NCBI GenBank assembly: GCA_002067325.1
Contig: MVQY01000037.1
Coordinates: forward strand, 6,815 to 70,814
From: Methanobacterium sp. PtaU1.Bin097
GTDB taxonomy: Archaea; Methanobacteriota; Methanobacteria; Methanobacteriales; Methanobacteriaceae
DNA: 64,000 nucleotides
Reading direction: 5' to 3'
The position numbers and the translations under genes were made by a program. Under the pieces are notes generated by a model. The model worked only from the letters and a program-made list of their open reading frames with translations, ran no database searches and was not told the DNA's origin. Of this stretch, positions 38,104 to 47,169 are shown one piece after another (the stretch's first letter is position 1; the number at the start of each line of letters is the position of its first letter).

Positions 38104-38467
38104 ACAGAACCATGAAATATGCATTTTTATGTATAACACCTAATTTATCCAATATTCTTTTATATCTTCGCCGACGTTATACCTTTTTTATATTCGAACT
38201 GTTAAATCTATATAACGAATATAAGTCTTTCTAAATGAACTTATTACAAAGGTTTATATGATATCCAACTAGACCATTTAGTATCTCATATATATCATGA
38301 ACATTCATGAAGGATTGATCAAAACACAGATTAAATTCAGAAATTTTTCAATTTTCAGTGAATGATCATGAAAAAATCGTTGAATGATCATAGGGGAAAT
38401 AAGATAATCCGTCTATGACGCTAGACACGGAAGGACAATAGTTTATTTGATTTTAGAGGTAGTTTAA
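38104..38467. other. Long leader/intergenic region before the Roadblock gene
   Basis: 364 bases without a gene. It holds a TATA-like box at 38253, a perfect 7-bp inverted repeat TCATGAA-CA-TTCATGA at 38295-38310, two copies of TGAATGATCAT at 38359 and 38381 (22 bp apart), and a bulged hairpin CCGTCTA...TAGACACGG at 38409-38430. Together these look regulatory. Confidence 0.5.
38253..38260 (+). promoter_or_regulatory. Probable TATA box of the Roadblock-V4R operon
   Basis: TTTATATG preceded by ACAAAGG, an archaeal BRE/TATA-like arrangement. If used, transcription would begin near 38284 and leave a leader of about 180 bases containing the repeats listed for this region. Confidence 0.4.
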
Positions 38468-38812
38468 ATGATAGATAGGGTGCTAAAAGACTTAGGTAGA
38501 ATTCAAGGTGTGAATGGGTCTTTGGTTGTTGGAAAGGATGGTTTAATTATAGAAAAAGAAGTCACCTCCGATATAGACTCTGAACTTGTGGGAGCCATGT
38601 CTTCAGCTGTCTTCGGTACAGCCGAGAGATCTACAGAAGAAATGAAACATGACCACCTTCAACAGGTTATGATAGAGGGTAACAAGGGTAAAACACTGAT
38701 GATAGACTCCAAAGAGGCTATTTTAGTCGTAATAACCGATGTAAATATAAATCTCGGACTGATTCGATTGGAAATGAAAAGAAGTTCGGAACGAATAATC
38801 GATTTAATATAA
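38468..38812 (+). CDS. Roadblock/LC7 domain protein
   Basis: A 114-residue single Roadblock/LC7 domain ([18 protein letters not shown]...[22 protein letters not shown]), the MglB/dynein light chain fold that in prokaryotes often regulates small GTPases or forms sensory complexes. AGAGGTAG precedes ATG. The V4R gene follows after 11 bp, so the two are one operon. No small GTPase gene is nearby. Decayed transposase fragments lie on both sides. Confidence 0.87.
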   Translation: MIDRVLKDLGRIQGVNGSLVVGKDGLIIEKEVTSDIDSELVGAMSSAVFGTAERSTEEMKHDHLQQVMIEGNKGKTLMIDSKEAILVVITDVNINLGLIRLEMKRSSERIIDLI

Positions 38813-38823
38813 AGGTTGATCAA

Positions 38824-39402
38824 ATGCCAGAATACAAAAATTACGACGAGTATCTACAAAACATGGGGTTAATTTTGAAAGAGGGCGCCAGCGTACTATG
38901 TTTAAAACCAGAAACAAACGCTACCAGACTGGGACCGTTCTGTGAAGAAAGAAAGAGTCTGGTATCTGCAAATTCCGTGGGTGCCATAAGATCTATCATC
39001 ATTACAGGGAGTAAACAGTTTGGCATGGGGACCATGGGCTCCATACTCAGAATAGCAGGTGGTGAATTTTCATCTCTAAGAGCTAAACAAATGATGGATA
39101 CAGGGAAAGTGGAGAAAGGAGATGTCCAAGGCTGGCTTGACATTGTAAAATTTGATTTTGGAAATTGGGGCTACGGCATCCTGACTGCCGAAAGCATTGA
39201 AGACGAAAAAATCACTATCAAAATCGATGAATGCATGAGCTGTTCTGGAATGCCAATTTTAGGTAATCCCGTATGTTATTATGAAGGAGGACGAATTACC
39301 GGAGGTCTTTCAGAGATAACAGGCGAAAAATGGCAGTTTATAGAGGTGAACTGCTGGGCACTTGGAGATGATTTCTGTAGATTCGAACTAACCAAGATTT
39401 AA
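38824..39402 (+). CDS. V4R domain protein (predicted small-molecule sensor)
   Basis: A 192-residue protein whose C-terminal half is a V4R (4-vinyl reductase) domain: IDECMSCSGMP, GNPVCYYEGGRITGGLSEI and VNCWALGDDFCRFEL, with the conserved Cys set thought to bind metal or small hydrophobic ligands. The N-terminal half (VLCLKPETNATRLGPFCEE) has two further Cys and may be a Bet v1/NO-binding-like extension. Paired with a Roadblock gene, it probably acts as ligand sensor; signal unknown. Confidence 0.82.
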   Translation: MPEYKNYDEYLQNMGLILKEGASVLCLKPETNATRLGPFCEERKSLVSANSVGAIRSIIITGSKQFGMGTMGSILRIAGGEFSSLRAKQMMDTGKVEKGDVQGWLDIVKFDFGNWGYGILTAESIEDEKITIKIDECMSCSGMPILGNPVCYYEGGRITGGLSEITGEKWQFIEVNCWALGDDFCRFELTKI

Positions 39403-39416
39403 CTACGTGTTAAACT

Positions 39417-39560
39417 TCAATTTATTTTTTTTAAATTTTTTGGAGTTTGTAAAGTTATGGGGTGTTGATTTTTTTTCGTGTTTTTTGTGTCTATTTTTTC
39501 ATTTTTAGGTTTAGGTAGTTGAGTATTCTTTTGTTGGTTTTGTATCTTGTTTTTCAAGAA
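39417..39560 (-). pseudogene. Transposase C-terminal fragment (decayed), copy C
   Basis: Minus-strand translation gives KTRYKTNKRILNYLNLKMKK then a stop and frameshift, matching copy A at 37564-37740 over about 130 bp with scattered changes. It ends just before the DUF5654-type gene. Only the tail of the element remains. Confidence 0.6.
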
Positions 39561-39595
39561 AAATGCCTCAACACCCAAAACTTTACACCCTCTAT

Positions 39596-39859
39596 TCATT
39601 CCACTATTCTAACTTCCTGCACCGATGGTTTGGCTATAACTCTAGCAATTATCAGGGTGGCTACCACTGCTATTATGGTTATCAAAATAGCGTATATTAA
39701 CAATCCTGTAATACCGCTGTCTGCCTGGAAGTACTGGAGTATTATTGCCTTAATAGCTTCATTCCAGGCGAGTGCCGCTATTAATCCAAATGCTGTGGTC
39801 ATCAAAGTGGCAATTGTTTGAGATACCTGACCTTTTATATCTTTTACATCCTCTTTCAT
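39596..39859 (-). CDS. Small membrane protein, DUF5654-like
   Basis: An 87-residue protein with a charged N-terminus (MKEDVKDIKGQVSQTIATL) and two membrane helices (FGLIAALAWNEAIKAIIL and LLIYAILITIIAVVATLII). ATG 39859 has GGAGGT 6 nt upstream, so the longer frame is rejected. The LAWNEAIKAI motif matches the DUF5654 family of methanogens. Function unknown. Confidence 0.68.
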   Translation of the reverse strand: MKEDVKDIKGQVSQTIATLMTTAFGLIAALAWNEAIKAIILQYFQADSGITGLLIYAILITIIAVVATLIIARVIAKPSVQEVRIVE

Positions 39860-40043
39860 CAGTTTACCTCCAATCAAACTATGTTACTATTCTATTAAAA
39901 CTTATTAAAGTAATTTCACCTAAATTTCTCCTTGAATGGTTTAAATTCAATGAATTTGTTTAAAAAAATTAAAATAATAGGTTAATTAAAAAACATCAAT
40001 TGACGAATTAAAAATAAAAACTAAAACTCCAATAAAGGATACC

Positions 40044-40706
40044 ATGAGAAATATAAAAAATTTTATCTCAACCAACATGTTCATGGGCGCTTCAACCAAA
40101 CAGGGCCATGAAATTGCCACAAAAAGCAGAAAAATAGTGAAATCCCTGATAGATGATAAAACCAGGCACCTGAAACCGGAAGAGAGATCCATAGTGGAGA
40201 GGATAGTGCACTCCACAGCCGACCCAGAATATGCGGAAATCACCAGGATGAGCCCGGATTTTGTAGATGAAAGCTTAAAATCAATCCAGGCCGGTAAGGA
40301 CATATTGACCGATATAAACATGGTGAAAGTGGGTATAAATAAATATCCCGGTAAAGTCAGGTGCTACATCAACCATGAAAAGACCCTGGAAATTGCAAAA
40401 AGGGAAGGAATAACCCGGGCAGCCGCCGCCATGCAGGTCGCTGCAGAGGATGGATTCGACGGCATAGTGGCCATAGGAAACTCACCAACCGCCTTGCTCG
40501 AAGTCCTGGAGTTAACCCGGAAGGACCTGATGAAGGTAAAATCAGTAATAGGTGTCCCAGTAGGATTTGTAGGGGCTGCTGAGGCAAAAAAAGCACTGGA
40601 TGAAACTGACATCCCTCATCTAATAACCGGGGGGCCTAAAGGCGGGACTCCCGTGGCGGTTGCGGCTGTAAATGCCCTGATCAATCTTGATAAAGCATCG
40701 AGATGA
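40044..40706 (+). CDS. cbiC: Cobalt-precorrin-8 methylmutase CbiC
   Basis: Moves a methyl group from C11 to C12, turning cobalt-precorrin-8 into cobyrinate. 220 residues; the catalytic His is in IVHSTADPEYAEI, with NSPTALLEVLEL and GVPVGFVGAAEAK. AAAGGA lies 4 nt before ATG 40044; in-frame ATGs at 40077 and 40083 are alternatives without such a site. Upstream of hemL, 95 bp away, both on the tetrapyrrole route. Confidence 0.93.
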   Translation: MRNIKNFISTNMFMGASTKQGHEIATKSRKIVKSLIDDKTRHLKPEERSIVERIVHSTADPEYAEITRMSPDFVDESLKSIQAGKDILTDINMVKVGINKYPGKVRCYINHEKTLEIAKREGITRAAAAMQVAAEDGFDGIVAIGNSPTALLEVLELTRKDLMKVKSVIGVPVGFVGAAEAKKALDETDIPHLITGGPKGGTPVAVAAVNALINLDKASR

Positions 40707-40801
40707 CTTGTTTTATTTAAAAAGGGGATTTCATTGATTGATTTAAAATAGGGATTTATAAGGATAATTAAAAATTCTATGGATTTAAAGGAGAATACAC
40801 C

Positions 40802-42055
40802 ATGAAATCAGAAGATCTATTTAACGAAGCTAAAAAATATCTACCTGGAGGGGTTGATTCCCCGGTAAGGGCCTTCAAACCCTACCCTTTCTTTGCTGAA
40901 TGTGCTTCCAGCTCACATCTAAAGGACGTGGATGGTAAAGATTATATAGATTATTGTCTGGCCTACGGTCCCCTGGTTCTAGGACATTCCCACCCAGACA
41001 TAGTTAAAGCAGTGGAAAAACAGCTTGAACTGGGTACAGCCTACGGTGTGCCCACTCAGAATGAGATAGAATTAGCTAAGTTGGTTACTGGGAGGGTGCC
41101 CTGTGCCGACATGGTGAGATTTGTAAATTCAGGTACAGAGGCCACCATGAGTGCTATAAGACTCGCGAGAGCCGTAACCGGCAGGAAGAAGATCGTTAAA
41201 TTTGAAGGATCCTACCACGGAGCTCACGATTACGTGCTGGTGAAATCCGGATCAGGGGCCATGGGGTTGCCTGATTCACCAGGAGTACCCGAGGAAACCA
41301 CTAAAAATACCGTACTGATTCCATTTAATGATACTGAGGCAGTGGAGGATTTGATCCGAGAAGAATGGGAGGAGATAGCTACCATTATCGTTGAACCGGT
41401 GATGGGCAACGTGGGCTGCATCCCACCAAGAGAGGGTTACCTTGAATTTTTACGCCAGATCACCAGTGAAAACGGCATCATACTCATCTTCGACGAGGTG
41501 ATAACTGGTTTTAGACTGGCAGAGGGAGGTGCTCAGGAATATTACGGTGTAACACCCGATCTGGTAACTTTTGGGAAAATATTAGGTGGTGGATTCCCTA
41601 TAGGGGCAATATCTGGAAAACGAGAGTACATGGAGAAATTAGCCCCGCAGGGGGATGTTTACCAGGCAGGTACCTTTAATGGAAATCCTATATCAATTAC
41701 AGCCGGTCTCACCACACTGGAACTTCTCGATAAAAACTTCTACACCCAGCTGGAGAAGAAAGGCCAGTACCTGCGAAAGGGTATTGGAGATATTTTAGAA
41801 GAACAGGATTTAGATTATAAGGTTGCTGGATTAAGCTCCATGTTCCAGATATACTTCACTGGTAAGGATGTGCACGATTACCAGGATGCAAAAACAGCCG
41901 ATACTCAGAAGTTCGACAAATATTTCCATGAACTCCTGGAAAAAGGGGTGTTTATTCCCCCATCCCAGTTTGAATGCTGCTTTATCTCCTTAAAACACTC
42001 TGAAGATGACTTAGAACATACCTTAGAGGCTGTTGGGGAAGCACTGAAGGGATAA
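40802..42055 (+). CDS. hemL: Glutamate-1-semialdehyde 2,1-aminomutase
   Basis: PLP enzyme that makes 5-aminolevulinate for cobamide, F430 and siroheme. 417 residues; PLP-linked Lys259 in [14 protein letters not shown], Asp in [11 protein letters not shown], and [19 protein letters not shown] precedes ATG. hemD and cobA of the same route are at 53-55 kb. Confidence 0.96.
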   Translation: MKSEDLFNEAKKYLPGGVDSPVRAFKPYPFFAECASSSHLKDVDGKDYIDYCLAYGPLVLGHSHPDIVKAVEKQLELGTAYGVPTQNEIELAKLVTGRVPCADMVRFVNSGTEATMSAIRLARAVTGRKKIVKFEGSYHGAHDYVLVKSGSGAMGLPDSPGVPEETTKNTVLIPFNDTEAVEDLIREEWEEIATIIVEPVMGNVGCIPPREGYLEFLRQITSENGIILIFDEVITGFRLAEGGAQEYYGVTPDLVTFGKILGGGFPIGAISGKREYMEKLAPQGDVYQAGTFNGNPISITAGLTTLELLDKNFYTQLEKKGQYLRKGIGDILEEQDLDYKVAGLSSMFQIYFTGKDVHDYQDAKTADTQKFDKYFHELLEKGVFIPPSQFECCFISLKHSEDDLEHTLEAVGEALKG

Positions 42056-42123
42056 ATTTACCAAACTCCTTTTAAATTAATCTATTAAATTTCTTTTAAA
42101 TCAATCAATGGAGTCCCCTTTTT

Positions 42124-42180
42124 AAATAAATAAAAACAGTAAAACCACGACTTTCAAATAAATAAAAACAGTAGAACCAC
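42124..42180. repeat. 25-bp direct repeat at the 3' end of the zinc-ribbon gene
   Basis: Copies at 42124-42148 and 42156-42180 differ at one base; period 32. The second overlaps the last codons and stop of the minus-strand gene ending at 42154, so the gene 3' end is duplicated. Confidence 0.75.
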
Positions 42181-42732
42181 CACTACAACGATAACTACCA
42201 GAATAATAAATAAAGGAGTTTTTAAAAAACCAGTAAATGTGAGTTTCTCACTCTCATATGCCTTGGTCCGCTGTTCTCTTACGATGGACATCAACCTATC
42301 TTCATTATCTGAGATATCATCCAGGAGTCTTTTCTGATTTTTGATATCAGCCTGCAGATTTCTTTCGTTTAAAACATCCCATACTGTCCATCTTTCCTCT
42401 TTGATCTCGTTGAGCAGTTCTTCCTGGATATGTATATGTTTGGAAAGATTTTTAATTATGGCCTTTCTTTTTGCTGATTTACTCTTAAGCAAGGTCAGTA
42501 ACTGCTCTATTTCTTCTGTATCGTCCAATTCATCAAGCCCGGAATAATGATCAGAAGATTGGGTAGGTAGACTTTCAATGAATTCTAACTCCCATCCACA
42601 TTCACATGAGACAAAATCATCCTTACTCTCACCATCCTGAAGACGGTAGTAACCCTGACATTTTCTACAATACAGATACCCATTAGATTCAAGTGGGAGT
42701 TGTTGTTTAGTAGCATCTTTAGGTGTGGTCAT
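42154..42732 (-). CDS. Tail-anchored zinc-ribbon/coiled-coil protein, unknown
   Basis: A 192-residue protein in three parts: an N-terminal zinc ribbon (CRKC...CECGWELEF, residues about 22-53), a long charged helical region (about 70-165), and a single C-terminal membrane helix (LFIILVVIVVVVVLLFLFI) ending at the last residue. This is tail-anchor topology, with the ribbon in the cytoplasm. I recognise no family. Transcribed alone; divergent from mtxX. Confidence 0.72.
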   Translation of the reverse strand: MTTPKDATKQQLPLESNGYLYCRKCQGYYRLQDGESKDDFVSCECGWELEFIESLPTQSSDHYSGLDELDDTEEIEQLLTLLKSKSAKRKAIIKNLSKHIHIQEELLNEIKEERWTVWDVLNERNLQADIKNQKRLLDDISDNEDRLMSIVREQRTKAYESEKLTFTGFLKTPLFIILVVIVVVVVLLFLFI

Positions 42733-42867
42733 TTTACAAACCTTATATATCGCTGTTAATGATTAGTAACTTATTGCCTATATATATTACCCTTTTTTTA
42801 TTAGGTAAAATCATATATTAATAGAGATCAAACTTGGCTCGGTTAAAAAGTTATGGAAGGGTATTAA

Positions 42868-43563
42868 ATGACGATAATTGCTGGTGTGGGGGGAAATAAA
42901 AATATAATAACCGCCTCACAGAGGGTAGATTTCCCTGTGCAACTGGTGGATTCTCCAGAAGAATTTGTAGAGTCCATAATAGGTAATAAAGCTCAGGCCT
43001 ATGTAAGGGGGTCCCTGGGTGCTTCCCAGATTATGGCTGGACTGAAAAACAGGTATAAGGAATTCTATCGTGCGTCTTTTATAGAAATTAAGGGGCATAA
43101 ATTTTTCCTGGCACCAGTGGGCATCGATGAAGGGGACCATCTGGAACAGAAACTGCAGATAATAAAGCTGGGGGCACGATTCCTGGAAAAAATTAATATT
43201 AAACCTAAAATAGCCATACTTTCCGGTGGCAGAGTCCAGGATCTTGGAAGAAGCCAGAAGATCGATAGATCCATTGCAGAGGGAGAGTTGTTAACAGAGA
43301 TCACAAGGAATAAATATCCAGTTAAACATCATCATATATTGATTGAAGAAGCAATTCATGATAATTCAAATTTTATACTGGCACCAGATGGTATCACCGG
43401 GAATTTAATATTCAGATCTCTTGTTTTATCAGGATGTGGAGAAAGCCATGGCGCTGTAACCCTGGGAATGGACGTGATATTAATCGATACTTCACGATCC
43501 CTCACAGTGGAAGGTTATACCCGGGCGTTGAAATTCGCCAAATACCTGATGGATTCAGTGTGA
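42868..43563 (+). CDS. mtxX: Methanogenesis marker protein 4 (MtxX)
   Basis: A 231-residue methanogen-restricted protein distantly resembling phosphate acetyl/butyryltransferases ([43 protein letters not shown]). It is one of the methanogenesis marker set and its reaction is unknown. GGAAGGG lies upstream of ATG. The last 31 bases of the gene are repeated exactly 35 bp after its stop. Confidence 0.85.
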   Translation: MTIIAGVGGNKNIITASQRVDFPVQLVDSPEEFVESIIGNKAQAYVRGSLGASQIMAGLKNRYKEFYRASFIEIKGHKFFLAPVGIDEGDHLEQKLQIIKLGARFLEKINIKPKIAILSGGRVQDLGRSQKIDRSIAEGELLTEITRNKYPVKHHHILIEEAIHDNSNFILAPDGITGNLIFRSLVLSGCGESHGAVTLGMDVILIDTSRSLTVEGYTRALKFAKYLMDSV

Positions 43564-43623
43564 TGAGGTATTAGAATTGATGGAAGAGGAAAGTTGAAAT
43601 TCGCCAAATACCTGATGGATTCA
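43527..43623 (+). repeat. 31-bp exact duplication of the mtxX 3' end
   Basis: The segments 43527-43557 (inside mtxX, encoding [10 protein letters not shown]) and 43593-43623 (after the stop) are identical; period 66 bp. The identity implies a recent event. Confidence 0.92.
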
Positions 43624-43809
43624 AAGATTAATAACCTTAGAAATAAAATTTAGCAATTATTTGAAATGGAAAATAAGATTAAAAAGAAAAAAAGCACTGA
43701 TTTAAGTAAATAATAGGTCAATAAGCATCTTTTTTATATCTGATTATGATAGTTTATTTTTTATAGGATCACTTATAAATCTAAATATACTAAGATGCTG
43801 GGAGTAACA

Positions 43810-44577
43810 ATGTCACTTTTAAAACCACTATATACAGTATACGAATGGTACATCTCTCGAAATCTCCGTACAGAAAACATGCCCAGACACGTAGCCCTAA
43901 TAATGGACGGTAACAGAAGATACTCCAAAATACAGGGTGACATGGATTCAATTGAAGGTCACAAACGGGGAGTGGACACCCTGGAAAAGGTGCTGGACTG
44001 GTGTATTGATTTAGGGATAGAGATAGTCACCGTATACGCATTTTCCATAGAAAACTTTAAAAGACCACCAGAGGAAGTAAAAGGTTTAATGGAACTATTC
44101 AAGTACAACTTCGCATCCATAGCCCAAAATAAAAGGATCCATAAAAACGAAGTAAAGCTAAAGGCGGTGGGTAAACTGGAACTCTTACCGGATGATGTAA
44201 GAGAAGCCATAAGACATGCGGAAGAATCCACCAGCAAATACAATAAAAGACAGGTAAATATCGCTATAGGATACGACGGACGTTTAGAAATAGTCGATGC
44301 CATGCAGAAAATAGCAGATCAGGTTAAAGATGGTAAACTCGACCCAGAGGATATAGATGAAAAGGTTATAAATGAAAATCTATACACCGCCGGACTGGCG
44401 GACCCCAACCTGATCATAAGAACCAGTGGAGAAGAAAGACTCAGCGGATTCTTACTCTGGCAATCATCCTACAGTGAACTCTATTTCTGTGACAGTTTAT
44501 GGCCACAACTCAGGAAAGTAGATTTCCTAAGGGCTTTAAGAGATTACCAACAGAGGGAAAGAAGGTTTGGGGTATAA
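43810..44577 (+). CDS. uppS: Cis-prenyltransferase (undecaprenyl-diphosphate-synthase family)
   Basis: Makes long-chain polyprenyl diphosphate, the lipid carrier for glycan and pseudomurein precursors. 255 residues from ATG 43810, where GGGAGT is 4 nt upstream (an ATG 15 nt earlier lacks a site). Catalytic Asp33 in [23 protein letters not shown] and [24 protein letters not shown] are signature regions. Followed by 48-bp tandem repeats. Confidence 0.95.
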   Translation: MSLLKPLYTVYEWYISRNLRTENMPRHVALIMDGNRRYSKIQGDMDSIEGHKRGVDTLEKVLDWCIDLGIEIVTVYAFSIENFKRPPEEVKGLMELFKYNFASIAQNKRIHKNEVKLKAVGKLELLPDDVREAIRHAEESTSKYNKRQVNIAIGYDGRLEIVDAMQKIADQVKDGKLDPEDIDEKVINENLYTAGLADPNLIIRTSGEERLSGFLLWQSSYSELYFCDSLWPQLRKVDFLRALRDYQQRERRFGV

Positions 44578-44596
44578 TAATTAGGAGTTGTAAATT

Positions 44597-44704
44597 TTTT
44601 ATTTTCATAAGGTGGGGTTAATTATTAGATACAGATAGAATTTCTTTTATTTTCATTAGGGGGGTTTAAAATTCAGATAGGAATAGGATTTTTTTTATTT
44701 TCAT
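44597..44704. repeat. Three-copy 48-bp degenerate tandem repeat after uppS
   Basis: TTTTATTTTCAT recurs at 44597, 44645 and 44693, exactly 48 bp apart, with weaker similarity in the sequence between (AGG-G-GTT-AA...CAGATAG). It lies between uppS and the TatD gene and supplies three T-rich tracts. Confidence 0.75.
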
Positions 44705-44765
44705 TCAGACTGGAGGTTAAGATTTAATACATAATTTTCATATCATATAATCGGGAGTTTGGAAA

Positions 44766-45515
44766 ATGATCGACGCACACTGCCATGTAGACTTCAAAGA
44801 ATACAACAAAAACAGGGGAGAAGTAATGCAAAGGGCCCAGGAGAAACTACGGGCCATCATCAACTCCGGAGCAAGTCTAGGTGGTAACCGGCGCACATTA
44901 AAACTGCAAGAAGAATATCCTGGATTTCTATATGCCACTCTTGGTTTCCACCCACACAATGCAGTTAAAGCCGATTCTACGATTATAGACCAGGCCCTAG
45001 GGGAAATTGTTGATAATATAGATAAAACAGTGGCCTTAGGCGAGACAGGTCTTGATTTCCACCAGATAAAGGGTGAAGAACAAAAAAAGAGACAGATAGA
45101 TATATTTAAAAGATTTATAGATTTGGCGGTTGAGTTTGAAAAGCCCCTGGTTATACACGCCCGTGATTCTGAGGAAACCGCCCTGAACATGGTAAAAAAC
45201 ACAGTACCCCAGGTTATATTCCACTGCTATGGGGGCAACGCCCGGACAGCCAGTGCAATAGTAGATGAAGGGTACTACCTATCCTTATCAACCATCATCA
45301 GCTTTTCCGACCACCACCAGGAACTGGCAAGGGAAATCCCCCTCTATAGCATGCTCACAGAAACTGACAGTCCCTACCTATCCCCATTTAAAGGCCGTAA
45401 TGAACCAGCATACGTGGAAGAAGTGGTGAAGACCGTTGCCCAGGTAAAGGATACAAGCAGGGACGAGATTGACCGGGTAACCCAAAAAAATGCAGAAAAA
45501 ATTTTCAGGTTGTAA
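44766..45515 (+). CDS. TatD family metal-dependent hydrolase
   Basis: A 249-residue TIM-barrel hydrolase/deoxyribonuclease of the TatD family: DAHCHVDF metal site, [26 protein letters not shown] and TETDSPYL. Probably a 3'-5' nuclease; the archaeal substrate is undetermined. The capA gene starts 4 nt after its stop. Confidence 0.9.
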   Translation: MIDAHCHVDFKEYNKNRGEVMQRAQEKLRAIINSGASLGGNRRTLKLQEEYPGFLYATLGFHPHNAVKADSTIIDQALGEIVDNIDKTVALGETGLDFHQIKGEEQKKRQIDIFKRFIDLAVEFEKPLVIHARDSEETALNMVKNTVPQVIFHCYGGNARTASAIVDEGYYLSLSTIISFSDHHQELAREIPLYSMLTETDSPYLSPFKGRNEPAYVEEVVKTVAQVKDTSRDEIDRVTQKNAEKIFRL

Positions 45516-45519
45516 GTGA

Positions 45520-46587
45520 ATGGCTCGCAGATCATATGTAGTGGTGGTAGTTTTAATTTTGGCAGTTGCACTAATTTTTTCGATATTATATATTAATCCA
45601 AGCTTCAACAACAGCCAAGAACAGAAGTCAAGGTTACAGGAAGCAAATATATCCATCATCTTCACTGGAGATGTGATGCTGGGACCAAGAGTGGGAACAG
45701 CACTGGCCGCCGGTCAGAACGTGTTTGCAGATCTAAAACCGATGTTTGAAAAATCAGATCTGGTCGTCGTAAACTTAGAAGCTCCATTTACCAATTCCAA
45801 TCAAAACTGGAAGCAAGTCATACCATTTAAGGCAAACCCCCAATTTGCACATTACTTAAAGGATAACTTCATCGATGTGGCTACCCTGGCCAACAACCAT
45901 ATCATGGATTACGGGCCCACAGGGTTACATGATACCATAACAGCTTTAAAGGAGAATAATGTCTCCTACGTGGGGGCCGGGGAGAATATTGATGAAGCCA
46001 GTCAGCCACTCTATTATAAGGTGAACAACGTTACCATCGCCATTTTAAGTTTCTATGACAACACCACTTTCCCCTTTGATCCGACAACACAGGTCCAGGC
46101 AGCCACAGATTCACGGCCAGGATATGCTCCTATGAACTGGGATCTGATTAAGAAGAGCATAGCCACGGTTCGAAATAATTCTGACCTGGTGGTGGTGTGT
46201 TTCCACTATGGAGTTGAGTATTCCCTATGGCATGATGAAAGTCAGGAAGAAGTATCCAGAAAAAGTATAGATGAGGGTGCTGATCTCATCATAGGCAACC
46301 ATCCCCATGTAACACAGGAAATAGAGATGTACAAGGGAAAGCTGATCTTCTACAGTCTAGGTAACACTGTGTTCTATGATCTTACCGCAGGAAGTCCAAA
46401 TAACATCATTGTAGAGTATAAGGTCACAAACGGAACTGCGCAGACAATAATACACCCCATCCTTGTTTATAATTATGCTCCCCACATCATGGATGATCAG
46501 AGGGCTAATGCCTTTTTAAAAAGTATAGAAGACAAATCAAACGTCAACATGACCATAGAAAATGGACTGGGTATCATTGATATTTGA
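45520..46587 (+). CDS. CapA-family protein (metallophosphatase-like, membrane anchored)
   Basis: A 355-residue protein with an N-terminal signal anchor (residues 6-26) and an extracytoplasmic CapA domain: IIFTGDVMLGPRVG, VVNLEAPFTN, DVATLANNHIMDYG, VVVCFHYGVEY and IIGNHPHVTQ. Bacterial relatives act in poly-gamma-glutamate synthesis; in methanogens an envelope polymer role is plausible but unproven. Coupled to the TatD gene. Followed by two 22-bp repeats. Confidence 0.87.
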   Translation: MARRSYVVVVVLILAVALIFSILYINPSFNNSQEQKSRLQEANISIIFTGDVMLGPRVGTALAAGQNVFADLKPMFEKSDLVVVNLEAPFTNSNQNWKQVIPFKANPQFAHYLKDNFIDVATLANNHIMDYGPTGLHDTITALKENNVSYVGAGENIDEASQPLYYKVNNVTIAILSFYDNTTFPFDPTTQVQAATDSRPGYAPMNWDLIKKSIATVRNNSDLVVVCFHYGVEYSLWHDESQEEVSRKSIDEGADLIIGNHPHVTQEIEMYKGKLIFYSLGNTVFYDLTAGSPNNIIVEYKVTNGTAQTIIHPILVYNYAPHIMDDQRANAFLKSIEDKSNVNMTIENGLGIIDI

Positions 46588-46595
46588 AAGCTTTA

Positions 46596-46639
46596 GAAGT
46601 ATATTACCCTCCCACTGGAAGTACATTACCCCCACTACT
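46596..46639. repeat. Two 22-bp tandem units after capA
   Basis: 46596-46617 and 46618-46639 share GAAGTAyATTACCC...CCCACT. They lie directly after the capA stop. Confidence 0.65.
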
Positions 46640-46643
46640 TTCC

Positions 46644-47021
46644 TTACTCATCTAACTTGGTGAAAACCTCTTTTGCAGCATTTATACCGTTGATGGCTGC
46701 AGGGAAACCGGCATAAACCGCCATCTGTATTATTACCTCTACAATCTCTTCACGGGTGCATCCGCTGTTTAAAGCACCTTCTATATGGCTCTGGAGTTGC
46801 AGAGGCGCATTGCCCAGGGCAGTGAGTGCAGCCACCGTGGCTATCTCCCGGGACTTCAGGTCAAGACTAGGTCTGCTGTAGATGTCGCCGTAGGCAAATT
46901 CAGCAACGTATCGTGCTAGATCCGGTGCAATATCCCCCAAGTTTTCCCTTAATTTTTTATAATTTTCACTGTTATGTTCTTCGAGATGTTTTAAACCCCT
47001 TTGATAGCGTCTGTTATCCAT
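46644..47021 (-). CDS. Carboxymuconolactone decarboxylase family protein
   Basis: A 125-residue CMD-fold protein of the PcaC-like kind ([36 protein letters not shown]...[16 protein letters not shown]). It has one Cys (GCT) and a conserved His two turns earlier, not the CxxC of AhpD. ATG 47021 is preferred, with GGAG about 8 nt upstream. Function in methanogens unknown. Confidence 0.85.
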   Translation of the reverse strand: MDNRRYQRGLKHLEEHNSENYKKLRENLGDIAPDLARYVAEFAYGDIYSRPSLDLKSREIATVAALTALGNAPLQLQSHIEGALNSGCTREEIVEVIIQMAVYAGFPAAINGINAAKEVFTKLDE

Positions 47022-47169
47022 TTCTGTGTTCTCCTTCAACTAAAACTACATAAAACAATAAAAACTTAAGTTTAACTAATTATAATAGGAATTATATTTA
47101 TAAATATTTTTTATAGCCAACACCTGGTTAAGTAATTAGTCCACTTAAAAATCTTTTACAGGTTAGAAA

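Noticed and set aside
44597..44704. Possible CRISPR array (regular repeats)
   Set aside because: Only three degenerate AT-rich copies, no conserved direct repeat with unique spacers, and no cas genes.
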